DNA from: Sphaeroforma arctica JP610
Lineage: Eukaryota; Opisthokonta; Ichthyosporea; Ichthyophonida
Length of the DNA: 24,485 bases
NCBI RefSeq assembly: GCF_001186125.1
Contig: NW_014040372.1
Span: 85,674-110,158 of the forward strand
Reading direction: 5' to 3'
The notes under the pieces are model-generated. The model made no database searches. It saw only the letters and a program-made list of their open reading frames with translations, and was not told where the DNA came from. Positions 21,301 to 24,485 of this stretch are shown piece by piece (position 1 is the stretch's first letter; the number at the start of each line of letters is the position of its first letter). The translations under genes and the position numbers were made by a program.

Positions 21301-23822
21301 GCGTAGTCCAATAGATGGTGGGAGTAATCTCCGCCCAATGGCACTTACAAACCGCTGCACACCTCAGCCACTCACCACGCGGCCCACCCACTGTACTCAT
21401 TCACACAGGTGGACAGAGACAGCGCATAGGCATTGCCCGCGCGGCGTACAGCTCAGCGCAGACGGTGGTACTGGACGACCCCTTCAGCGCATTAGACGCA
21501 CAGGTCACAGGCCACGTGTTCACCCACTGCATCGAGGGCCTGATGCGACACAGAACAGTGCTTTTCACCACCAACAACACAAAGTACGGCCGACCCCATC
21601 GGTTGCATTTGGGTTGCTGCGTTTTGGGCTCGCTTGCACCTTTTGGGCTCGATATAGGACATTGTTGAGAATTGGAAGTGAATTATCAGATATTTCATTG
21701 ATTTTACTAGAGTGGCAAATGCGCGTTGTCCAGATGTGTCATCGTGAAAGGCTGTTTACACTTGTCATGAGATGATGAGCTATCATGAGATCATATCATG
21801 AGGTGATCTGGTAGTCAGATGATAGTTGATCATGAGATGATCTGTCATGACTTGTTTTAGGCAGTGTTCGTTTGTGGAGTGTGTAGTGGGTGTCATGAAT
21901 GTTAATCTTATTGACAGTCACGTTTGCGTCTGATCTGTTGTTGCACAACTCGGTGGAGGTAATATATAATCATATGTTGTGGTAAAGACAATATATAATC
22001 ATATATTGTGGTAAAGGTAATATGTGTATTCATATGTTGTGGTAAAAGTATCATATAAATATATGTTGTGGTTCATATAAATGTATGTTGTGGTAAAGAT
22101 AATATACAATCATATGTCGTGGTGACGATAATATATAATATTAATATATAATATGATTATATGTTGTGGTAAAGATAATATATAATTATACGTTGTATTA
22201 TAACTCCGCTAAGGAGTATAAATTGTCATATATATACTCTGTTCCGCCTCCTATATCGTCCCATAGGTTGCTTACGAACTGCGATCTGATTGGTGTGCTG
22301 AGTGAAGGGTCGGTAGTGGTTGATTCCTATAGCAACTTCATTCGAGCAACGGAAAGGAGCGCCTCCCGTCCCCACGCATCAGCTGCAGACATCCTGAGCA
22401 GGCTCACGGGTATGTGCACTGCGCTGGAGACGTTCAAACGAGTGTGTTGCAAGCGATTGAAGCCCATGGGCTGCAAAAAAGGAAACGCGCTTAAGAGTGT
22501 ACTTTCCTATTAGTGGTTTGTATAAGGACGTAACATCAATTGCAAGACTCTCAACAACAACTGTGGTGAGGTTGCTTGCGTATGTAGAATACGAGTGTTT
22601 GTAGCTAGCTTTTGCCCCTCGTCATGTGACCACGTGGCCTATATCATATGTATGTATCATATGTTATATCATATTTATGTATCATATGTTATATCATATA
22701 TATGTATCATATGTTTTGTATTTATATGTTCTATCATATGTTATATCATATATATGTATCATGTTATGTACACATATGTTCTATCATATATATATGTATC
22801 ACAAGTTATGTAATTATATGTTCTATCATATACATGTGCTCATTTGTCATATCGTATCCATGTGTCGTATCGGCACATGACATGGATATGTGTTGGTGGA
22901 ATTGTGTGCGGATGATTGTGTTGTGACTGCAAACGAATGGGCCTTCCCGCTGTATCTTAATGTATGCCGCATGAGCATTTACCTTTTTTACCATTTGGTA
23001 GATATATACAAAATATAATTGGGTTCAGGTTTTAGCCATGCGCACATGTGATACGCTTCGCACTAAAACACTAGCAACTTCACTCACATACGGAAACTCA
23101 CCTTCGCACGGTTCTAGGGTTTATGTGTTTAGAAGCGGTAAAGCCTCAAACCGAGGTGCCGACACTAGATAACTGTACGTGTTTATCTAAATATCTCTGC
23201 TTGTTGTATGTTGTCTTCTACACACCCCAAGTGTTGCCTCTGAGTTCGCGACGTGGAGATTTGTTGGTGCGCAATTGTAAATTTCCGCAACCAAAAACAC
23301 GAAACCAAAAACCAAAAACCCTGAACCTCAAAACAAGCAACCACATGCTTCTTACCTCTATGACATTCGAGAGGAAGAACAACCACACGAACATTATGTG
23401 GCATTATATGTCTGCACGTGAAGGCATGTGAGACGGGCGCGTGCAGAAGCACCCCCTGCACAGTACAGCTCAACGCGCATAACACTTAGCTGTGTCACTG
23501 CGAATGCATGTACCATCTACAGCAGTATTCTATTGAGCATGCCCAAAGTGTAGGTATATGGTTCAATAAGGGATGTTTATCGATACGGAATCGGCCCATG
23601 TTGAGCGTAGGCGTTTAAACACTGATAAGACACTGATAAGTGAGTGCATTCTGGTAACAGTCAACGGCAGTGCTAAATGCAACTCACAGGCAGCAGAGGA
23701 GACAGCCCTTCCGCACAGCAAGAGCCAACCAATGAAAAATGCGAACAACGGTGACGTAGACGATGGAGAATTTTATGGCATTTCACTGGACGACGACGAC
23801 GACGACACCGATCACGACCAAG
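12161..23822 (+). CDS. ABCC (MRP)-type ABC transporter: TMD1, NBD1 and linker; both ends outside the calls
   Basis: This should be a membrane exporter of the ABCC type. Predicted exons are 12161-12392, 14012-14084, 14770-14874, 15617-15847, 16086-16285, 16673-16865, 17339-17734, 18597-18727, 19455-19700, possibly 19941-20105, 20471-20677, 21028-21265, 21409-21583, 22267-22409 and 23661-23822. Phases agree at every junction. Six hydrophobic segments make the first transmembrane domain (TMD1), with ABCC signatures such as GELVSLFGADLEAL and LHELLHGIKDIKA. NBD1 has Walker A (GVVGSGKST), Q-loop (YCTQHAWIF), signature (LSGGQRQRIGIARA) and Walker B (VVLDDPFSALDA). Asp after the Walker B Asp is normal for ABCC NBD1, the degenerate ATP site. 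Oddities are Asn at the H-loop position and a long hydrophilic insertion before NBD1. The second half must lie downstream; the first exon(s) are not identified. The substrate cannot be inferred. Confidence 0.94.
12605..13226. repeat. Tandem array of about 9 units (46-80 bp) in the ABCC intron 12393-14011
   Basis: Units share GATGAGTAGCCCTGCATAC, then ATGTATAAATAG or GACTAAAAGTAG, then CTGTGCACACGA. Spacer length varies between copies because of internal deletions. The following 780 bases before the next exon hold nothing I recognise. Confidence 0.9.
14012..14084 (+). CDS. ABCC exon completing TM helix 1
   Basis: The acceptor is TTCTTTACAG (phase 0). It encodes AIAILSTPLCIYALLLWHSG. Two phase-1 donors are possible, after 14078 or after 14084. 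The second is preferred because ACAG plus the following intron bases is duplicated 51 bp downstream. Confidence 0.8.
14081..14182. repeat. 51-bp duplication starting at a splice donor
   Basis: ACAGGTATGCAC at 14081 recurs as ACAGTATATGCAC at 14131. The following GTGGGCATTAGCTAGTTAAA also repeats 51 bp later with a few changes. The first copy contains the predicted 5' splice site. Confidence 0.88.
14185..14520. repeat. 29-bp minisatellite, about 11.5 copies
   Basis: The unit resembles CATGGCATGTAACTGTGTGT followed by GTGGCTGTA. It lies in the ABCC intron 14085-14769. The period is not a multiple of 3, so the minus-strand ORFs over it cycle through three peptide phases and are artefacts. Confidence 0.9.
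14770..14874 (+). CDS. ABCC exon with TM helix 2
   Basis: The acceptor is ACTACACAG and the donor is CTG|GTATGA; both ends are phase 1. It encodes GYLLVAAFFVLQISGFFML and then NHMNRVARQAG, the usual ABCC order (W.GY..., then a basic R..G turn). Confidence 0.85.
15063..15105. repeat. Interstitial telomere-like TTTTAGGG motifs
   Basis: GGGTTTTAGGGTTTAAGGG, then TTTTAGGGGTTAGGG, a degenerate (TTTTAGGG/TTTAGGG) cluster in the ABCC intron 14875-15616. The rest of that intron shows no other feature. Confidence 0.7.
15617..15847 (+). CDS. ABCC exon with TM helix 3
   Basis: The acceptor is CCCATTCAG and the donor is GGAG|GTAAGT; both ends are phase 1. It encodes IACQGTVEAVLYARLL, then NAGELVSLFGADLEALVHLW (the tvGeivnlmsvD block of ABCC) and a long hydrophobic helix. 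Confidence 0.9.
16086..16285 (+). CDS. ABCC exon with TM helix 4 and GIKDIK block
   Basis: The acceptor is TTTTCTCGCAG (phase 1) and the donor is GAG|GTGGGT (phase 0). It encodes AIAVVGCVLLLYRF, then KRYGVLHELLHGIKDIKASA and HFAEQIIAVRAKE, matching the R...NEil.GIk.iK.yawE..F...i...R..E pattern of ABCC proteins. Confidence 0.92.
16537..16622. repeat. 22-bp unit (x3) merging into a CA microsatellite
   Basis: ATAAATATTCACACACACAC repeats at 16537, 16559 and 16581 and runs into pure CA repeats just before the pyrimidine tract of the next ABCC exon (acceptor at 16672). Confidence 0.9.
16673..16865 (+). CDS. ABCC exon with TM helices 5 and 6
   Basis: The acceptor is TCTCGTTCCCAG (phase 0) and the donor is CCAG|GTGTGT (phase 1). 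It encodes a hydrophobic segment (VISLVVMALLALVMG), then LLPSTTFTVWIILGILHG and KIFNFP, matching the Lt...Ft.l.lf..Lr.P..~lP block of ABCC. Confidence 0.88.
17144..17300. repeat. 68-bp tandem repeat, 2.3 copies
   Basis: ATTGTATTGTGGTTGTGGTC at 17144 recurs at 17212 and partly at 17280. The copies share TCTCATCTCGGCTTTGCAAG. It lies in the ABCC intron 16866-17338. Confidence 0.88.
17339..17734 (+). CDS. ABCC exon: end of TMD1 and start of the hydrophilic insertion
   Basis: The acceptor is TTTTCTAAATAG (phase 1) and the donor is GGAG|GTATGT (phase 1). It opens with EFFDEAMAAWTALTRVAVFI, the ea.VS..RI..FL block that normally leads to NBD1 within a few dozen residues. Here Thr/Gln/His/Gly-rich sequence follows instead. 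The frame stays open to 18042, so a later donor is possible. Confidence 0.8.
18597..18727 (+). CDS. ABCC linker exon
   Basis: The acceptor is TGTTCTGCAG (phase 1) and the donor is GGG|GTATGT (phase 0). It encodes a hydrophilic, His/Ser/Thr-rich stretch (DNTHSKHGHVTRRKSNGSHH). It rests on phase and splice sites only. Confidence 0.6.
18973..19054. repeat. 41-bp tandem duplication
   Basis: Two nearly identical copies begin at 18973 and 19014 and share CCTAATCTACGCTTGCAGTT. They lie in the ABCC intron 18728-19454. Confidence 0.9.
19085..19365. repeat. Degenerate AT-rich low-complexity tract (TATATGTACTATATG-like)
   Basis: Short motifs such as TATATGTATTATGTG repeat irregularly. It opens a repetitive frame that is not a gene. 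Confidence 0.8.
19455..19700 (+). CDS. ABCC linker exon
   Basis: The acceptor is TTTGACCCACAG and the donor is GAG|GTACTT; both ends are phase 0. It encodes about 82 hydrophilic residues rich in Arg, Gln, Thr and Asp, including RTRSMSLKRN, a possible basophilic kinase site (inference). It has no family match. Confidence 0.62.
19866..19897. repeat. Telomere-like array (AAAACCCT)3 plus AAAACCCC
   Basis: Three perfect 8-bp units and one with a single change form a short perfect TTTTAGGG-type run on the minus strand. It lies in an ABCC intron downstream of exon 19455-19700. Confidence 0.9.
19941..20105 (+). CDS. Possible additional ABCC linker exon
   Basis: It is flanked by TAGGCAG and CAG|GTGCAG, is open in the needed frame (phase 0 at both ends) and is GC-richer than the surrounding intron. 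It would add about 55 hydrophilic residues. A tandem array begins at its putative donor, as at other real donors in this window. Skipping it also keeps the frame, so it is optional. Confidence 0.35.
20106..20292. repeat. 17-bp minisatellite, about 11 copies
   Basis: The unit resembles CTATGGACAGTGTGTTG. It begins at the putative donor of the possible exon 19941-20105 and shows 1-3 substitutions and some length changes per copy. Confidence 0.88.
20471..20677 (+). CDS. ABCC exon with NBD1 Walker A
   Basis: The donor is CAG|GTGAGT (phase 0). It encodes CISVLSQMSHLSLVAPLQNM (first NBD strands), then SVSVPDGCLMGIVGVVGSGK and STLLQ, with Walker A GVVGSGKST. The start is uncertain. The pyrimidine-rich CATCTAG acceptor at 20470 keeps phase 0 and the whole first strand; acceptors at 20582 and 20596 would shorten it and lose the PLQNMSV block or its upstream strand. 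Confidence 0.85.
21028..21265 (+). CDS. ABCC exon with NBD1 Q-loop
   Basis: The acceptor is CATGCTTAG (phase 0) and the donor is CTCAG|GTACAT (phase 1). It encodes LLIGEVPLVEG, then RIAYCTQHAWIFHSSLRDNI and VFGEPF, the textbook ABCC Q-loop block, ending SLS. The signature motif is completed in the next exon. Confidence 0.95.
21409..21583 (+). CDS. ABCC exon with NBD1 signature, Walker B and H-loop
   Basis: The acceptor is TTCACACAG (phase 1) and the donor is AA|GTACGG (phase 2). It encodes GGQRQRIGIARAAYSS, TVVLDDPFSALDA and MRHRTVLFTTNN. Aligned without gaps to the usual T.i.VTHQl, the H-loop His falls on Asn. Confidence 0.94.
21765..21852. repeat. TCATGAGATGATC-type short repeats
   Basis: Interspersed copies of TCATGAGATGAT and related palindromic pieces lie in the ABCC intron 21584-22266. 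Confidence 0.7.
21959..22198. repeat. About 28-bp AT-rich minisatellite, about 8 copies
   Basis: The unit resembles AATATATAATCATATGTTGT plus GGTAAAGA, with variable length. It ends about 70 bases before the acceptor of exon 22267-22409. Confidence 0.85.
22267..22409 (+). CDS. ABCC exon, end of NBD1
   Basis: The acceptor is CGTCCCATAG (phase 2) and the donor is ACGG|GTATGT (phase 1). It encodes LLTNCDLIGVLSEGSVVVDS then YSNFIRATER, matching L..aD.iivl..G.i...G.y.el at the end of ABCC NBD1. Confidence 0.88.
22638..22850. repeat. TATCATATGTATG-type AT-rich array
   Basis: Repeats of TATCATATGT and TATCATATATATG lie in the ABCC intron 22410-23660. The rest of this intron has no recognisable feature apart from A-rich CCAAAAACC repeats near 23290-23320. 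Confidence 0.82.
23661..23822 (+). CDS. ABCC exon, acidic linker towards TMD2
   Basis: The donor CAAG|GTAGGT is clear (phase 1). It encodes hydrophilic sequence ending DDDDDDTDHDQ, typical of the charged NBD1-TMD2 linker. The start is uncertain: acceptors at 23660 and 23693 both keep phase 1. Confidence 0.6.
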
Positions 23823-23976
23823 GTAGGTGTAGACATATAGGTATGTGTAGGTAGGGGTAGGTGTCTAGGTATGTGTAGGTAGGCGTAGGTAGGTGTAGGT
23901 TTGGACGTATGTGTAGGTAGATGTAGGTATATAGGTATGTACAGGTAGGTGTAGGTAGGTGTAGGTGTGTAGGTGG
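23822..23976 (+). repeat. GTAGGT(GTAGGTAG) array starting at a 5' splice site
   Basis: The exon end CAAG|GTAGGTGTAG continues into about 150 bases of GGTAGGTGTAGGTATGTGTA-like repeats, so many donor-like GGTAGGT or GGTATGT sites follow the real one. Sequence after it to 24359 holds only another telomere-like motif. Confidence 0.9.
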
Positions 23977-24138
23977 TGCAAGCAGTCACTCCAGCACATG
24001 CCTGGCTATGCATGCATGTACAGTGTGACACGCACAGGTAGGTGCGTGTGTAACTAGCCCATTCCACGAGTCGGGAAGTAAGCAGCGCGTGTGCATGTTA
24101 GTGAGCATACTAAGGAGAATCTATGAGTGTTTACAATA

Positions 24139-24153
24139 AACCCTAAAACCCTA
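24139..24153. repeat. Telomere-like AAACCCTAAAACCCT
   Basis: A short copy of the same 8-bp motif as at 19866 lies in the intron after exon 23661-23822. Confidence 0.7.
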
Positions 24154-24357
24154 GGTAAGCATATTAAGTGTCATCTCTGACGATAGACATACCCCTTCAA
24201 CTGTGGCTATGCACTTACCTGTGTTTGTCGCTGTATGCGTGGGTATCTGATTTTTCTGAACGACTGCATACCGTAGAGAACTAACTGGGGGTTTTATCGC
24301 AGTCGTATTAAACCTCTACACTAGTGAGTGCATCTATTGGGGGGAGTCTATAGCGCT

Positions 24358-24485
<128 letters not shown>

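Noticed and set aside
12161-23822. ABCC gene as a pseudogene because of the altered H-loop
   Set aside because: All exons are open, the phases agree and the other NBD1 motifs are intact.

Overview
The window is eukaryotic nuclear DNA. Two genes on the + strand are split into many small exons (about 46-400 bp) separated by GT...AG introns, and the exon phases agree from end to end. A third gene is intronless. A Pol III-type tRNA gene is also present. The organism is probably a protist with large, repeat-laden introns. An ichthyosporean or other unicellular holozoan is my guess, but nothing in the window proves it.

Layout. (1) 697-7221: a lysophospholipid acyltransferase of the AGPAT/LCLAT1 type, eight coding exons, N-terminus not found. 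(2) 7222-9732: mostly gene-poor DNA holding one tRNA-Ser(UGA) at 8575-8656. (3) 9733-10551: an intronless class I SAM-dependent methyltransferase of a type I associate with bacteria. (4) 10552-12160: AT-rich spacer with a two-copy 95-bp repeat and a hairpin. (5) 12161-23822 and beyond the window: an ABCC (MRP)-type ABC transporter. Its visible part runs from the first transmembrane domain through nucleotide-binding domain 1 (NBD1) to the acidic linker before the second transmembrane domain.

The genes do not form an obvious pathway. Two encode membrane lipid or transport functions, and the methyltransferase has hydrophobic segments that suggest membrane association.

The most striking feature is the introns. 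At least fourteen unrelated tandem arrays (periods of about 6 to 95 bp) lie in 24 kb. Several start exactly at a 5' splice site and copy the donor in every unit, sometimes with the end of the preceding exon. In the acyltransferase, a 21-bp array of about 29 units keeps the exon's reading frame open for its first six units and offers a phase-matched donor in each. The ABCC NBD1 has intact Walker A, Q-loop, signature and Walker B motifs, but Asn where the H-loop His should be. A long hydrophilic insertion separates its first transmembrane domain from NBD1. TTTTAGGG-like telomeric motifs occur in several ABCC introns.
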